DNA from: Demequina zhanjiangensis
GTDB lineage: Bacteria > Actinomycetota > Actinomycetes > Actinomycetales > Demequinaceae
NCBI RefSeq assembly: GCF_030418315.1
Contig: NZ_JAUHPV010000005.1
Location: 1-64,000 of the forward strand
DNA: 64,000 nt
Direction of reading: 5' to 3'
Shown here in pieces: positions 12,075 through 22,113 of this stretch. The translations under genes and the position numbers were made by a program. The notes under the pieces were generated by a model. That model searched no databases. It saw nothing but the letters and a program-made list of their open reading frames with translations, and was not told the DNA's origin. Numbering within the stretch: position 1 is the first letter of the stretch; each line of letters opens with the position of its first letter.

Positions 12075-13021
12075 CGTGCTTCCGTGGCTCCGGCCTTGGT
12101 GAGGTAGAAGAAGGCGGCGTGCGCGGCCGTGAGCGCCGCGGCCCCCAGCAGGTGCATGCCGACGATCACCTCGGGCAGGCCCGTGAAGTACTGGATGTAG
12201 CCGATCGCCGCCTGCGCGAACGTGATCGCGACGAGGACGATCCACGCCTTGCGCACCTCGTCCTTGGCACCGATCGAGCGGTCCTGCCGCAGACGGAACA
12301 CCAGGAAGGCGAGTAGTGCGACGAACGCCCACACGATCATGGCGTGAGCGCGGGCGATCAGCGCGGGGTCGAGCGCGAGACGCTCGGTCGCGTCGGCGTC
12401 GCCTGAGTGCGGGCCGGCGCCCGTGGTGAGCACACCCCCGAAGAGGACTCCCACCAGGAGGACGACCGAGAGCCAGCGCGTCGCAGCGAGCGGGGCTCCA
12501 TCGCGACGTGGCGCGCGACGGTACGTGAGCGCGAGCCAGACCGCCTGCCACACCAGCAGCATCGACAGCAGCAGGTGCGGGCCCACGACGAGCGGGTGGA
12601 GCTCCACGAGCACGGTGATGCCGCCGACCACCGCCTGGCCGATCACTCCGATGCCCGGCACGAGCCCCCACCACTTGAGGTCGGGACGCGAGTTCCACAC
12701 GCCGATCGCGAGCAGCAGGGCCACCACGAGCAGGACACCCGTGAGGGTGCGGTTGCCGAACTCGATGAAGCCGTGGATCCCGGCCTCGCCGTGGAACTGC
12801 GGGGTGAACTCTCCGGGCTCGCACTGCGGCCACGTTGAGCAGCCGAGGCCCGATCCTGTCAACCGGACGGCGCCGCCCGTGACGATGATGCCCGCCTGAG
12901 CCGCGATGTTCGCGAGCGTCAGGCCACGCGCGTGGCGTCCGAGGAAGTCGGCTCCTCGGCGGACGATTCGGAGGGGGAGCGGCCTCGCTGCCGCAGAAGG
13001 GGACTGGTCGGTCGTGCTCAC
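12071..13021 (-). CDS. ctaA: Heme A synthase (COX15/CtaA family)
   Basis: A 316-residue multi-pass membrane protein with about eight hydrophobic helices. The CtaA hallmark is an early helix with IIVTGGAVRLTGSGLGCSTWP, and histidines lie in the following loop (QFHGEAGIHGFIEFGNR). It oxidises the heme O methyl group to make heme A for cytochrome aa3 oxidase. The paired cysteines are C in GLGCSTWPQCEPGE. The SURF1 gene at 28.1-28.9 kb belongs to the same oxidase pathway. It overlaps ilvA by four bases, an unusual pairing that implies one transcript. Confidence 0.92.
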   Translation of the reverse strand: MSTTDQSPSAAARPLPLRIVRRGADFLGRHARGLTLANIAAQAGIIVTGGAVRLTGSGLGCSTWPQCEPGEFTPQFHGEAGIHGFIEFGNRTLTGVLLVVALLLAIGVWNSRPDLKWWGLVPGIGVIGQAVVGGITVLVELHPLVVGPHLLLSMLLVWQAVWLALTYRRAPRRDGAPLAATRWLSVVLLVGVLFGGVLTTGAGPHSGDADATERLALDPALIARAHAMIVWAFVALLAFLVFRLRQDRSIGAKDEVRKAWIVLVAITFAQAAIGYIQYFTGLPEVIVGMHLLGAAALTAAHAAFFYLTKAGATEAR

Positions 13022-13165
13022 GCGTCAAGTCTAGGTGCGTGGAGGTTGTCCACAGCGCCTCCGCGCGGGGCCGGCACGCGGTGCTACGTTGCACGAGCCC
13101 TGGTCGACGCTGCATGGCTGTGCCGTCGATCCGGAGGCGCCGACCGGACACCTGAGGGGGTGGGG

Positions 13166-13339
13166 ATGGACGAGGAGCCCGGCACCGTGCGGGACGACGT
13201 CGTCCTGCTCGTCGAGGAGCTCGACGCGATCGAGTCGTGCCGCGAGTTCCTCGGCCCCGTCGTGGCGGGACTCCCGATGAGCCTCGCCGCAGCGATGCAG
13301 AGGGTGCTGCGCGAGGCCTCCGTGCCCGAGGCTAGGTAA
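13166..13339 (+). CDS. Possible small protein
   Basis: A 57-codon ORF starting MDEEPGTVRDDVVLLVEE and ending in TAA inside the region upstream of the suf operon. A GAGGGGGTGGGG stretch sits just before the ATG. The peptide is acidic and helical with one cysteine and no known motif. The 421-bp space between ctaA (-) and sufR (+) otherwise holds only the suf control region, so a small gene is possible, but composition alone supports it. Confidence 0.4.
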   Translation: MDEEPGTVRDDVVLLVEELDAIESCREFLGPVVAGLPMSLAAAMQRVLREASVPEAR

Positions 13340-13380
13340 GGCACTCCTTGCTTGCGGGGAAGTTTTTAATGAACCAAAAT
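13332..13380 (+). promoter_or_regulatory. Candidate suf promoter with iron-box-like operator
   Basis: CTAGGTAAGGCACTCCTTG (13332-13350) matches 13 of 19 positions of the DtxR/IdeR iron box as I recall it (TTAGGTTAGGCTAACCTAA). It abuts a possible -35 TTGCGG (13352-13357), 17-bp spacer and -10 CAAAAT (13375-13380). The AT-rich stretch stands out from the surrounding GC-rich DNA. Iron repression of suf is plausible but inferred. Confidence 0.35.
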
Positions 13381-13442
13381 GTTGCCTAATTGCTCGACGG
13401 CCGTCTGAGGCCGATCCCCGACGAGGAGAAGAGGCACACCGC

Positions 13443-14093
13443 ATGCATGCAGACACCACGCGTGACCGGGTTCTCAGCCTCATCGTCTCCGCTGGCCCCA
13501 TCACGGCGGCGTCGCTTGCGGATGAGCTCACCCTGACGCCCGCCGGCGTGCGGCGTCACCTGTCGATGCTGCTCGACGACGGCCTGATCGTCGACCATGA
13601 GCAGCCCGGCCCCGCGGTGCGTGGGCGCGGCCGACCGGCCCGTTCGTTCGTCGCCACCTCTGAGGGCCAGCAGTCCCTCACCTCCGACTCCTCGTCCGTC
13701 GCGGTCGACGCGGTGCGCTTCATGCGTGACCATGGAGACCTCGACGCCTTCGTCGAGTCGAAGGCCTCGCAGCTCGAGGCCGACATCGCGCCCGAGATCC
13801 CCGACAACGCGTCGCTGCCCGAGAGGGTCGCGATCGTGTCCGAGGCGCTCGGCATCAAGGGGTACGCGGCCTCGGTCCGCCCCGGCCCCGGCGGTTACAC
13901 GCTCCAGCTGTGCCAGGGCCACTGCCCTGTGCAGGAGATCGCCACCGAGGCTCCCGAATGGTGCGAGGCGGAGACCCGCGCCATCTCCAGGCTTCTCGAC
14001 GTCCACGTGCAGCGTCTGTCCACCCTCGCGGGTGGAGCCCACGTGTGCACCACCACCATCCCCGTCGCCCCGGCGGCCCCCAAGGAAGGTTGA
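13443..14093 (+). CDS. sufR: SufR-type iron-sulfur-sensing repressor
   Basis: A 216-residue winged-helix regulator. The N-terminal HTH ([20 protein letters not shown], residues about 18-37) is of the ArsR/DeoR-like kind, with a wing near residues 50-60 ([13 protein letters not shown]). The C-terminal half has C157, C161 and C174, spaced Cx3Cx12C, expected to hold an Fe-S cluster; another Cys lies in HVCTTT. SufR homologues repress suf when cluster supply is adequate. It is the first gene of the suf operon, with sufB 2 bases after its stop. Confidence 0.92.
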   Translation: MHADTTRDRVLSLIVSAGPITAASLADELTLTPAGVRRHLSMLLDDGLIVDHEQPGPAVRGRGRPARSFVATSEGQQSLTSDSSSVAVDAVRFMRDHGDLDAFVESKASQLEADIAPEIPDNASLPERVAIVSEALGIKGYAASVRPGPGGYTLQLCQGHCPVQEIATEAPEWCEAETRAISRLLDVHVQRLSTLAGGAHVCTTTIPVAPAAPKEG

Positions 14094-14095
14094 CT

Positions 14096-15532
14096 ATGAG
14101 CACCCCTACCGACAACGCGCCCGCAAGGAGCGATGACGAGATCATCGCCTCCATCGGCGGCTACGAGTACGGCTGGCACGACTCCGACGCGGCAGGCGAG
14201 ATCGCCGAGCGCGGTCTGTCCGAGGAGACGGTCCGCCGCATCTCCGCGCTGAAGAACGAGCCGGAGTGGATGCTGAACACCCGCCTCAAGGCGCTGAAGA
14301 TGTTCGGCAAGAAGCCCATGCCCAGCTGGGGCTCGGACCTCACCGGCATCGACTTCGACAACATCAAGTACTTCGTGCGCTCCACGGAGAAGCAGGCCAC
14401 CAGCTGGGAGGACCTGCCTGAGGACATCAAGGCGACCTACGACAAGCTCGGCATCCCGGAGGCGGAGAAGCAGCGTCTGGTCGCCGGTGTGGCCGCGCAG
14501 TACGAGTCCGAGGTCGTCTACCACCAGATCCGCGAGGACCTGGAGGAGCAGGGCGTCATCTTCCTCGACACCGACACGGCGCTCAAGGAGCACCCGGAGC
14601 TGTTCGAGCAGTACTTCGGCACGGTCATCCCCTCGGGCGACAACAAGTTCGCCGCGCTGAACACCGCCGTGTGGTCCGGAGGCTCGTTCATCTACGTGCC
14701 GCCGGGCGTCCACGTCGAGATCCCGCTCCAGGCCTACTTCCGCATCAACACGGAGAACATGGGCCAGTTCGAGCGCACGCTGATCATCGCCGACGAGGGC
14801 TCGTACGTGCACTACGTCGAGGGCTGCACCGCGCCGATCTACTCGTCCGACTCGCTGCACTCCGCGGTCGTCGAGATCATCGTGAAGAAGAACGCCCGCG
14901 TGCGCTACACGACCATCCAGAACTGGTCGAACAACGTGTACAACCTCGTCACCAAGCGCGCGACCGCCGCTGAGGGCGCCACCATGGAGTGGGTCGACGG
15001 CAACATCGGCTCGAAGGTCACCATGAAGTACCCGGCGATCTTCATGCTCGGCGAGCACGCCAAGGGCGAGACCCTCTCCATCGCCTTCGCGGGCGAGGGC
15101 CAGCACCAGGACGCGGGCGCCAAGATGGTGCACGCCGCCCCCAACACGTCGTCGTCCATCATCTCCAAGTCGGTCGCCCGTGGTGGCGGCCGCACCTCCT
15201 ACCGAGGCCTCGTGCAGGTGCTCGAGGGTGCGAAGAACTCCAAGTCCAACGTGCTGTGCGACGCGCTGCTCGTGGACCAGATCTCGCGCTCCGACACCTA
15301 CCCGTACGTCGACGTCCGTGAGGACGACGTGCACATGGGTCACGAGGCCACCGTGTCCCGCGTGAGCGAGGACCAGCTGTTCTACCTGATGTCCCGAGGC
15401 ATGGAGGAGACCGAGGCCATGGCCATGATCGTGCGCGGGTTCGTCGAGCCCATCGCGCGCGAGCTGCCCATGGAGTACGCCCTCGAGCTGAACCGCCTCA
15501 TCGAGCTCCAGATGGAAGGATCCGTCGGTTGA
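14096..15532 (+). CDS. sufB: Fe-S cluster assembly scaffold SufB
   Basis: A 478-residue core scaffold of the SufBCD complex. It has the long N-terminal segment typical of SufB, a beta-helix core and the conserved [10 protein letters not shown] near the C-terminal end (candidate cluster/sulfur-acceptor cysteine), then [11 protein letters not shown] and [10 protein letters not shown]. Start at ATG 14096, preceded by AAGGAAGG. The stop overlaps the TTG start of sufD, so the two partners are translationally coupled. Confidence 0.96.
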   Translation: MSTPTDNAPARSDDEIIASIGGYEYGWHDSDAAGEIAERGLSEETVRRISALKNEPEWMLNTRLKALKMFGKKPMPSWGSDLTGIDFDNIKYFVRSTEKQATSWEDLPEDIKATYDKLGIPEAEKQRLVAGVAAQYESEVVYHQIREDLEEQGVIFLDTDTALKEHPELFEQYFGTVIPSGDNKFAALNTAVWSGGSFIYVPPGVHVEIPLQAYFRINTENMGQFERTLIIADEGSYVHYVEGCTAPIYSSDSLHSAVVEIIVKKNARVRYTTIQNWSNNVYNLVTKRATAAEGATMEWVDGNIGSKVTMKYPAIFMLGEHAKGETLSIAFAGEGQHQDAGAKMVHAAPNTSSSIISKSVARGGGRTSYRGLVQVLEGAKNSKSNVLCDALLVDQISRSDTYPYVDVREDDVHMGHEATVSRVSEDQLFYLMSRGMEETEAMAMIVRGFVEPIARELPMEYALELNRLIELQMEGSVG

Positions 15533-16710
15533 CCGTCACCGATCACACCCGCGCCACCTCTGACGCGGCCCACAGCCACGGCCAGGTCGTCCCGGACGCC
15601 TCGCGCGCCGACCGGCCCACGTCGTTCGACCCCGAGGTCTTCGAGGTCCCGAACAACCGCATCGAGCAGTGGCGGTTCTCCGCGCTGTCCGACCTCAAGC
15701 CGGTCTTCGCGCTCGAGGGCGGCGAGGGCCACCTCACGTTCGACGTGCCCGAGCTTCCCGCGGGCGTCGAGTTCGTCGAGGTCGCTGCCGAGGAAGCGCA
15801 GGCCCGCTCCGTGCGTGCCCCCGGCGACCGCGCGTCGGCCGTCGCCGTCGCCCGCTCCGGTGGCGCCATGGCGCTGCGCGTCGACGCCAACACGATCGTC
15901 GACGAGCCCATCGCCATCACCATGACCGGTGCAGGCGAGGACGTCCGCGGCCACATCCTCGTCGAGGTGGGCCCCGGCGCCGAGGCGACCGTCGTCCTCA
16001 CCCGCAAGGGCACCGCCACCTACTCCGAGTTCGTCTCGGTGGACCTGGGCGACAACGCCGGCCTCAACCTCGTGCTCCTGCAGCAGTGGGACGACGACGC
16101 GGTCCACGCCGGAGAGGTCGTCGCCCGCCTGGGCCGCGACTCCCGCCTGCGCGGCTCCGTCGTCACGCTCGGCGGCAAGGCAGTGCGCCTCAACACCTCG
16201 GCCGCCTTTGCGGGCGAGGGCGCCTCCGTCGACCTGTTCGGCCTCTACTTCGCCGACTCGGGCCAGCACCAGGAGCACCAGCTGTTCGTGGACCACGCGG
16301 TGCCGCGCTGCACGTCGCGCGTCACCTACAAGGGAGCGCTCGCCGGCAAGTCGGCCCGCACCGTCTGGATCGGCGACGTCCTCATCCGCGCCGCGGCCGA
16401 GGGCACCGACACGTACGAGCTCAACCGCAACCTCGTGCTCACCGACGGCGCCCGCGCCGACTCGGTGCCGAACCTCGAGATCGAGACCGGCGAGATCGAG
16501 GGCGCAGGTCACGCGTCCGCGACCGGCCGCTTCGACGACGAGCAGATGTTCTACCTGCGCTCGCGCGGCATCTCCGAGGACCAGGCCCGCAAGCTCGTGG
16601 TCCGCGGCTTCTTCGCCGACCTGGTCCGCGAGATCGGCATCCCTGAGGTCGAGGAAGGCCTCATGAAGGAGATCGAGCTCGAGCTGGAGCACATCGAGGA
16701 GGACGAGTGA
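15529..16710 (+). CDS. sufD: Fe-S cluster assembly protein SufD
   Basis: A 393-residue SufB paralogue in the SufBCD complex. It shows the family's C-terminal beta-helix and motifs ([29 protein letters not shown]). The first codon is most simply TTG at 15529, inside the sufB stop, with GGAAGGA about 8 bases upstream. SufD is thought to assist iron entry and cluster assembly; it binds SufB and SufC. Confidence 0.95.
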   Translation: MTVTDHTRATSDAAHSHGQVVPDASRADRPTSFDPEVFEVPNNRIEQWRFSALSDLKPVFALEGGEGHLTFDVPELPAGVEFVEVAAEEAQARSVRAPGDRASAVAVARSGGAMALRVDANTIVDEPIAITMTGAGEDVRGHILVEVGPGAEATVVLTRKGTATYSEFVSVDLGDNAGLNLVLLQQWDDDAVHAGEVVARLGRDSRLRGSVVTLGGKAVRLNTSAAFAGEGASVDLFGLYFADSGQHQEHQLFVDHAVPRCTSRVTYKGALAGKSARTVWIGDVLIRAAAEGTDTYELNRNLVLTDGARADSVPNLEIETGEIEGAGHASATGRFDDEQMFYLRSRGISEDQARKLVVRGFFADLVREIGIPEVEEGLMKEIELELEHIEEDE

Positions 16711-17048
16711 GCGAGCAGGTCGCCTGCGCCGTGTCGGACCTTGAGCCCGGCGCCGCGCTGCTGGCCGAGCTGACCCTCGCGGACGGCTCGGAGAAGCCCT
16801 TCGCGATCGTGCGCAGCGACGACGGCGACTTCTACGCCATCGACGACACCTGCACGCACGGCGCCGTCTCCCTCTCCGAGGGCGACGTCGAGGGCTGCGA
16901 GATCGAGTGCTGGGCGCACGGCGGCCGCTTCGACTTCCGCACCGGCCAGCCCACCGAGCTGCCCGCGCTCTCGCCCGTCAAGGCGTACCCCGTCCGAGTC
17001 GACGGCGAGCAGGTGCTCGTCGACATCGACAACCCGAAGACTTCGTAA
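16707..17048 (+). CDS. Rieske-type [2Fe-2S] ferredoxin in suf operon
   Basis: A 113-residue single-domain Rieske protein with the two ligand pairs CTHG and CWAHGG (Cys-x-His and Cys-x2-His), as in non-heme oxygenase ferredoxin components. GTG start overlapping the sufD stop. A Rieske ferredoxin between sufD and sufC is common in actinobacteria. It probably supplies electrons or acts in cluster assembly, but its exact role is unproven. Confidence 0.92.
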   Translation: MSEQVACAVSDLEPGAALLAELTLADGSEKPFAIVRSDDGDFYAIDDTCTHGAVSLSEGDVEGCEIECWAHGGRFDFRTGQPTELPALSPVKAYPVRVDGEQVLVDIDNPKTS

Positions 17049-17072
17049 GACCTTTCCCTAGGAGCACATGCA

Positions 17073-17828
17073 ATGAGCACTCTCGAGATCAAGAACCTCC
17101 ACGCCTCCGTGGAGACCCCCGACGGCACCAAGCAGATCCTCAAGGGCGTCGACCTGACCATCAGGTCCGGCGAGACCCACGCGATCATGGGCCCCAACGG
17201 CTCCGGCAAGTCGACCCTCGCGTACTCGATCGCCGGCCACCCCAAGTACACGATCACCGAGGGCACCGTGACCCTCGACGGCGAGGACGTCCTCGCGATG
17301 TCCGTGGACGAGCGCGCCAAGGCGGGCCTGTTCCTCGCGATGCAGTACCCGGTCGAGGTCCCCGGCGTCTCCGTGTCGAACTTCCTCCGCACCGCCAAGA
17401 CGGCTGTCTCCGGCGAGGCGCCCAAGCTGCGCACCTGGGTCAAGGACGTCAAGAAGTCGATGGACGACCTCCGCATGGACTCGTCGTTCGCCGAGCGCAA
17501 CGTCAACGAGGGCTTCTCCGGTGGTGAGAAGAAGCGCCACGAGATCCTCCAGATGGAGCTGCTCGAGCCGAAGATCGCGATCCTCGACGAGACCGACTCC
17601 GGCCTGGACGTCGACGCGCTGCGCATCGTCTCCGAGGGCGTCAACCGCGTCAAGGAGAACACCGGCCTGGGCGTCATGCTGATCACGCACTACACGCGCA
17701 TCCTCAACTACATCAAGCCCGACTTCGTGCACGTGTTCGTCAACGGACGCGTCGCCGAGGAGGGCGGCCCCGAGCTCGCCGAGCGTCTCGAGGCCGAGGG
17801 CTACGACCGCTACCTGGCGGACGCGTAA
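17073..17828 (+). CDS. sufC: Fe-S cluster assembly ATPase SufC
   Basis: A 251-residue ABC-type ATPase with Walker A GPNGSGKST, signature FSGGEKKRHEILQ and Walker B IAILDETDSGLDVDA. It drives conformational change in SufBCD and is soluble, with no membrane domain. GGAGCACATGCA lies before the ATG at 17073. The last bases nearly touch sufS. Confidence 0.97.
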   Translation: MSTLEIKNLHASVETPDGTKQILKGVDLTIRSGETHAIMGPNGSGKSTLAYSIAGHPKYTITEGTVTLDGEDVLAMSVDERAKAGLFLAMQYPVEVPGVSVSNFLRTAKTAVSGEAPKLRTWVKDVKKSMDDLRMDSSFAERNVNEGFSGGEKKRHEILQMELLEPKIAILDETDSGLDVDALRIVSEGVNRVKENTGLGVMLITHYTRILNYIKPDFVHVFVNGRVAEEGGPELAERLEAEGYDRYLADA

Positions 17829-17833
17829 CCACG

Positions 17834-19108
17834 ATGCTGCCCGATCTGCGCGACGACTTCCCGCTCCTGGCCCGCACGGTCAGGAACGGGAAGCCGCTCG
17901 CGTACCTCGACTCCGGCGCGACCGCCCAGCGGCCGCACGCCGTGCTGCACGCGATGGACGAGTTCGACCGCCTGCACAACGGCGCGGTCGCGCGCGGCGC
18001 GCACCTGCTCGCGGAGGAGGCCACCGAGGCCTTCGAGGGCGCGCGGGCGTCCGTGGCGCGCCTGGTGAACGCGGCGAGCCCGGACGAGATCGTCTGGACC
18101 GAGAACGCCACCGCGGCGCTCAACCTGGTCGCGAACGGCATCGGCAACGCATCCATGGGCCAGGGCGGCGAGGAGTCCGCACGGTTCCGCATCGGCGCCG
18201 GTGACTCCATCGTCGTCACCCAGGCCGAGCATCACGCCAACCTGATCCCGTGGCAGCAGCTCGCCGCCCGCACGGGCGCCACGCTGCGCTGGATCGAGAT
18301 CGGGGACGACGGACGCCACCGCCTCGAGCAGCTCGCGACGGTGATCGACGACACCACCAAGATCGTCGCGTTCACACACGCGAGCAACGTCACCGGCGTG
18401 GTGAGCGACGTCGCGGCGTTCGTGGCCCGTGCCCGCGAGGTCGGCGCGTACACCGTGCTCGACGCCTGCCAGTCCGTGCCGCACCTGCCGGTCGACTTCC
18501 AGGCGCTCGGCGTGGACTTCGCGGCCTTCTCCGGGCACAAGATGCTCGGGCCCACCGGCGTCGGCGCGCTCTGGGGTCGCAAGGAGCTCCTGGACGTGCT
18601 GCCTCCGTCGGTCTTCGGCGGGGGAGCGATCAAGGTCGTGACCCTCGAGGAGACGACCTGGCATCCGGCGCCCACACGGTTCGAGGCGGGCACGCAGCCC
18701 GTGACGCAAGCCGTTGGCATGGGAGCCGCCGCCGAGTACCTGATGGCGCTCGGCATGGACGACGTGGCGACCCACGAGAGGCGGATCGCGCAGATCATCC
18801 GCGAAGGCGTCTCCCAGATGCCTGGAGTGCGTCTGCTCGGGCCGATCGGGGATCCCGACGCCGACGAGGTGCTCGGCCTCGCCACCGTGGTGGTCGAGGG
18901 CGTGCACACGCACGACGTCGGCCAGGTGCTCGACGACCTTGGCATCGCGGTGCGCGTGGGACACCACTGCGCGCAGCCGCTCCACAAGCGCTTCGGCGTC
19001 ACGGGATCCACCCGCGCCAGCGCCCACGTGTACACGACCGAGGAGGACGCCCACCGGTTCCTCGAGGGGCTCGCCTCGGTCCGAGAGTTCTTCGGAGTGC
19101 CCGCATGA
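17834..19108 (+). CDS. sufS: Cysteine desulfurase SufS
   Basis: A 424-residue class V aminotransferase-fold PLP enzyme that takes sulfur from cysteine. The PLP lysine is K236 in SGHKMLGPTG, and the persulfide cysteine is C379 in GHHCAQPLH. The NADH-like phosphate-binding residues lie in TQAEHHANLIPW. The ATG lies 5 bases after sufC. Its stop overlaps sufU, its sulfur-transfer partner. Confidence 0.96.
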   Translation: MLPDLRDDFPLLARTVRNGKPLAYLDSGATAQRPHAVLHAMDEFDRLHNGAVARGAHLLAEEATEAFEGARASVARLVNAASPDEIVWTENATAALNLVANGIGNASMGQGGEESARFRIGAGDSIVVTQAEHHANLIPWQQLAARTGATLRWIEIGDDGRHRLEQLATVIDDTTKIVAFTHASNVTGVVSDVAAFVARAREVGAYTVLDACQSVPHLPVDFQALGVDFAAFSGHKMLGPTGVGALWGRKELLDVLPPSVFGGGAIKVVTLEETTWHPAPTRFEAGTQPVTQAVGMGAAAEYLMALGMDDVATHERRIAQIIREGVSQMPGVRLLGPIGDPDADEVLGLATVVVEGVHTHDVGQVLDDLGIAVRVGHHCAQPLHKRFGVTGSTRASAHVYTTEEDAHRFLEGLASVREFFGVPA

Positions 19109-19587
19109 GCAGCCTGGAGCAGATGTATCAGCAGGTCATCATGGACCACGCCCGCGCGCGTCACGGCGCCGGGCTCGTCGACCTCGACCTGCCCGCGGTC
19201 GGGGAGTCGCACCAGGTCAACACGACCTGCGGCGACGAGGTGACCCTTCGCGTCGGCCTCGACGGGGACACGGTCGCGTCCGTGCACTGGGAAGGCCAAG
19301 GGTGCTCGATCTCCCAGGCCTCCATCTCGGCACTCACCGAGCTCGTCGAGGGTCACAGCCTCGAGGAGGCCGACGAGGTCTACGAGGCCTTCCGCGCCCT
19401 CATGGGCAATCGCGGCGAGGATCTCGGCGACGACCGTGACGACATGCTCGGAGATGCCGGCGCCTTCGTCGGTGTCGGCAAGTATCCTGCCCGTATCAAG
19501 TGCGCCCTCCTCGGCTGGATGGCACTGCGCGACGCTGTCGCACAGGCCCAGGCCGCTGGGGGAGCGGAAGGAGAGAACGATGGCTGA
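19105..19587 (+). CDS. sufU: SufU sulfur-transfer/scaffold protein
   Basis: A 160-residue IscU-like protein of the SUF system. C42 (NTTCGDEV), C67 (GQGCSIS) and C133 (RIKCALL) are the three conserved cysteines, with D44 beside the first. In Gram-positive bacteria SufU binds zinc and accepts persulfide from SufS. ATG at 19105 overlaps the sufS stop. Confidence 0.95.
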   Translation: MSSLEQMYQQVIMDHARARHGAGLVDLDLPAVGESHQVNTTCGDEVTLRVGLDGDTVASVHWEGQGCSISQASISALTELVEGHSLEEADEVYEAFRALMGNRGEDLGDDRDDMLGDAGAFVGVGKYPARIKCALLGWMALRDAVAQAQAAGGAEGENDG

Positions 19588-19903
19588 GACCATGCCCGCG
19601 AACACCGCGGATATCGAGGAGGCGCTGCGCGACGTCATCGACCCGGAGCTCGGCATCAACGTCGTCGACCTCGGGCTCGTGTACGGCGTGCACGTCGACG
19701 AGAACCGCCACGCGGTGATCGATATGACCCTCACCTCGGCGGCGTGCCCGCTGACCGACGTCCTCGAGGACCAGGCCTCCCAGGTGCTGGCGGGCCTCGT
19801 CGACGGCTTCCGCATCAACTGGGTGTGGATGCCGCCGTGGGGCCCGGACAAGATCACTGACGACGGCCGCGAGCAGCTGCGCGCACTCGGGTTCAACGTC
19901 TGA
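19580..19903 (+). CDS. sufT: SufT/MIP18-family Fe-S maturation factor
   Basis: A 107-residue DUF59 protein with the signature DPELGINVVDLGLVYGV and the cysteine in TSAACPLT, then the C-terminal PPWGPD. The family helps load or mature Fe-S proteins. Start ATG 19580 overlaps the sufU stop by 8 bases with GGAAGGAGAG upstream. It ends the suf operon. Confidence 0.93.
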   Translation: MAETMPANTADIEEALRDVIDPELGINVVDLGLVYGVHVDENRHAVIDMTLTSAACPLTDVLEDQASQVLAGLVDGFRINWVWMPPWGPDKITDDGREQLRALGFNV

Positions 19904-19910
19904 TCCACGC

Positions 19911-20453
19911 ATGGGCGCCACGCACGTCGTCCTGATCCGCGGGATCAACGTCGGCGGCAAGAACAAGGTGCCGATGGCAGAGCTCCGCTCCTCGCTCGAG
20001 GACGCGGGGCTCAGTCATGTCCGGACCTACATCCAGTCGGGGAACGTGCTGGTCGACGCACCGGGGGCGTCGACGGGCGAGGTCGGCGACACCGTCCGTA
20101 GGGTGCTCCGGGACCGCTTCGACGTGGACACTCCCGTCGTCACCGTCCCCGCGGAGGACCTGCGCTCGGCCGTCACCGACGCGCCCCACGGCTTCGGCGA
20201 GGACGACGCGTACCGCTGGGATGTCGTGTTCCTGCGGGAGACTCTGAGCGCCGAGGACGCCTTCGCCGCAGTGGAGCTGCGCGATGGGGTGGACTTCGCA
20301 TGGCAGGGGACGGCCGTGGTCTACATCCGCAGGCTGATCTCCCAGGCCTCCCGCAGCTACATGTCCCGCCTGGTCTCCAGGCCCGAGTACAAGCACATGA
20401 CCATCCGGAACTGGCGGACCACCACCACGCTTGCTGGCATGCTCGACTCCTGA
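19911..20453 (+). CDS. DUF1697 family protein
   Basis: A 180-residue protein of the DUF1697 family. It begins HVVLIRGINVGGKNKVPM, then has YIQSGNVL and, near the C-terminus, SRPEYKHMTIRNWRTT, all typical. The biochemical role is not established. It lies 7 bases after sufT and could be read through from the suf operon, but nothing links it to Fe-S assembly. Confidence 0.88.
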   Translation: MGATHVVLIRGINVGGKNKVPMAELRSSLEDAGLSHVRTYIQSGNVLVDAPGASTGEVGDTVRRVLRDRFDVDTPVVTVPAEDLRSAVTDAPHGFGEDDAYRWDVVFLRETLSAEDAFAAVELRDGVDFAWQGTAVVYIRRLISQASRSYMSRLVSRPEYKHMTIRNWRTTTTLAGMLDS

Positions 20454-20486
20454 CAGTCGCGCACGTACGAACTGAGGAGGAACGGC

Positions 20487-22085
20487 GTGGAAGGCCTTGT
20501 GCTCACCGTGGTGCTCGGCGTCGCCGTGCTCGCAGGAACCGTGCTCGCGCCGCGGCTGCGCCTCGCGGCCCCGCTCGTGCTCCTGCTGCTCGGACTGGTG
20601 CTCGGCTTCGTGCCCGGACTGCGCGACGTCGAGCTTCCGTCGGAGGCCGTGCTCCTGCTGTTCCTCCCGGTGCTGCTGTTCTGGGAGGCGCTCACCACGT
20701 CGCTGAGGTCCATCCGACGCGACCTGCGCGGCATCATCCTCATGAGCACCGTGCTGGTCGTCGCCACCGCCTTCGCGGTCGCCGGCATCGCCTACTCGTT
20801 GGGGATGCCGTGGCCGGCCGCGCTCATGCTCGGCGCCGCGCTCGCCCCGCCTGACGCGACCGCCATCGCCTCCCTGGGCAACGTGCTGCCGCGCAGACAG
20901 TTCGCGCTGCTGCGCGCAGAGAGCCTCACGAACGACGGCGCCGCGCTGGCGCTCTACACGATCGCCGTCGGCTTCGCGGTCAGCGGCAGCACGTCGACGC
21001 TCGAGGTGACCAGCACGGTAGCGATCGCGTACCTCGGTGGGGTCGCGGCGGGCCTCGCGCTCGGCGCGCTCGGCATCGCATTCCTGCGCCAGACCTCGGA
21101 TGCGCTGATCATCAACATCACGATGCTCGTGCTGCCCTTCGCGTCCTACCTCGCCGCGGAGGCCTTCGGCGCCTCCGGAGTCCTGTCGGTCGTCACGTGC
21201 GGGCTGCTCCTGTCGTTCTTCTCCGCACGCACCAGCACGGCGCTGTCACGCCGTCAGATGCACGGCATGTGGCCGCTCGGCTCGTACGTGCTCAACGGCG
21301 CCCTGTTCGTGCTCGTGGGAGTCCAGGTGCAGGCCTCGATCAGGCAGATCGACCCGAGCGAGCTGGGAATCCTGGTCCTCCTGACCGTCGCCGTATGGGC
21401 GGTGCTCATGGTCGTGCGCTACGCATTCCAGCTGGCGGGGTCGGCAGCGGCCAGGCTTCTCGATGCCCGGCTGCGAGGCGCCCCAGGCGGTCAGCAGCTC
21501 GGTCAGCGAGGCAGGGTGGTGAGCACCGTGGCGAGCTTCCGTGGCGCCGTCTCGCTCGCCATCGCGCTGTCCGTGCCACTGACCGTGGCCGGTGGCGGTC
21601 CCATGCAGGGGCGCGACGAGATCGTCTTCGTGACCGCGGGCGTCATCGTGCTGACCCTGCTGGTACAAGGGCCGGTGCTGCCTGCGCTCGCGCAGTGGGC
21701 GCGGCTTCCGCGCGACACGGAGGACCAGGAGGAGCTCGACATCGCTCGGGTCCGCATGTCGACAGTCGCGTTGCGCGCGCTCGACGACATCAGCGCCGAG
21801 CTGTCGCTTTCTCCCGCGGTGCGGGAACGGCTCGCCACCCAGCAGCGCGCGGTGAGCCAGCTCGCACGCGCCCGCGACGAGTCGGGACAGGACAGGTCTG
21901 AGGCTCCGGATCGTGAGGACGCGGCGGCCTACGCACGCGGCAGGCTTGCGCTGATCGACCTGGAGCGCGAGGAGCTGCACGCCCTCCGCCGCGCGACGAC
22001 GATCGACGACGAGGTCGTGCGCCGCATCGAGGCCGTGCTGGACGTCGAGGAGCTGCGGCTCAGGGGAATCGACCCTCAAGGCTGA
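20487..22085 (+). CDS. Na+/H+ antiporter (CPA1 family)
   Basis: A 532-residue protein with about 12 membrane helices over the first 400 residues and a soluble, charged C-terminal tail. The conserved LTNDGAALALYTIA and LAPPDATAIASLGN regions carry the acidic residues used for cation/proton exchange in NhaP/NhaG-type exchangers. GAGGAGGAAC lies before the GTG start at 20487. It likely exchanges cytoplasmic Na+ (or K+) for protons. The stop faces the permease gene on the other strand. Confidence 0.9.
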   Translation: MEGLVLTVVLGVAVLAGTVLAPRLRLAAPLVLLLLGLVLGFVPGLRDVELPSEAVLLLFLPVLLFWEALTTSLRSIRRDLRGIILMSTVLVVATAFAVAGIAYSLGMPWPAALMLGAALAPPDATAIASLGNVLPRRQFALLRAESLTNDGAALALYTIAVGFAVSGSTSTLEVTSTVAIAYLGGVAAGLALGALGIAFLRQTSDALIINITMLVLPFASYLAAEAFGASGVLSVVTCGLLLSFFSARTSTALSRRQMHGMWPLGSYVLNGALFVLVGVQVQASIRQIDPSELGILVLLTVAVWAVLMVVRYAFQLAGSAAARLLDARLRGAPGGQQLGQRGRVVSTVASFRGAVSLAIALSVPLTVAGGGPMQGRDEIVFVTAGVIVLTLLVQGPVLPALAQWARLPRDTEDQEELDIARVRMSTVALRALDDISAELSLSPAVRERLATQQRAVSQLARARDESGQDRSEAPDREDAAAYARGRLALIDLEREELHALRRATTIDDEVVRRIEAVLDVEELRLRGIDPQG

Positions 22086-22113
22086 GGGCCGGCCTGCTGC
22101 GTCCTGACGGCGG

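Noticed and set aside
12932-13165. Longer upstream reading of the 13.2-kb small ORF
   Set aside because: It would overlap the ctaA 5' end on the other strand and has no good RBS.
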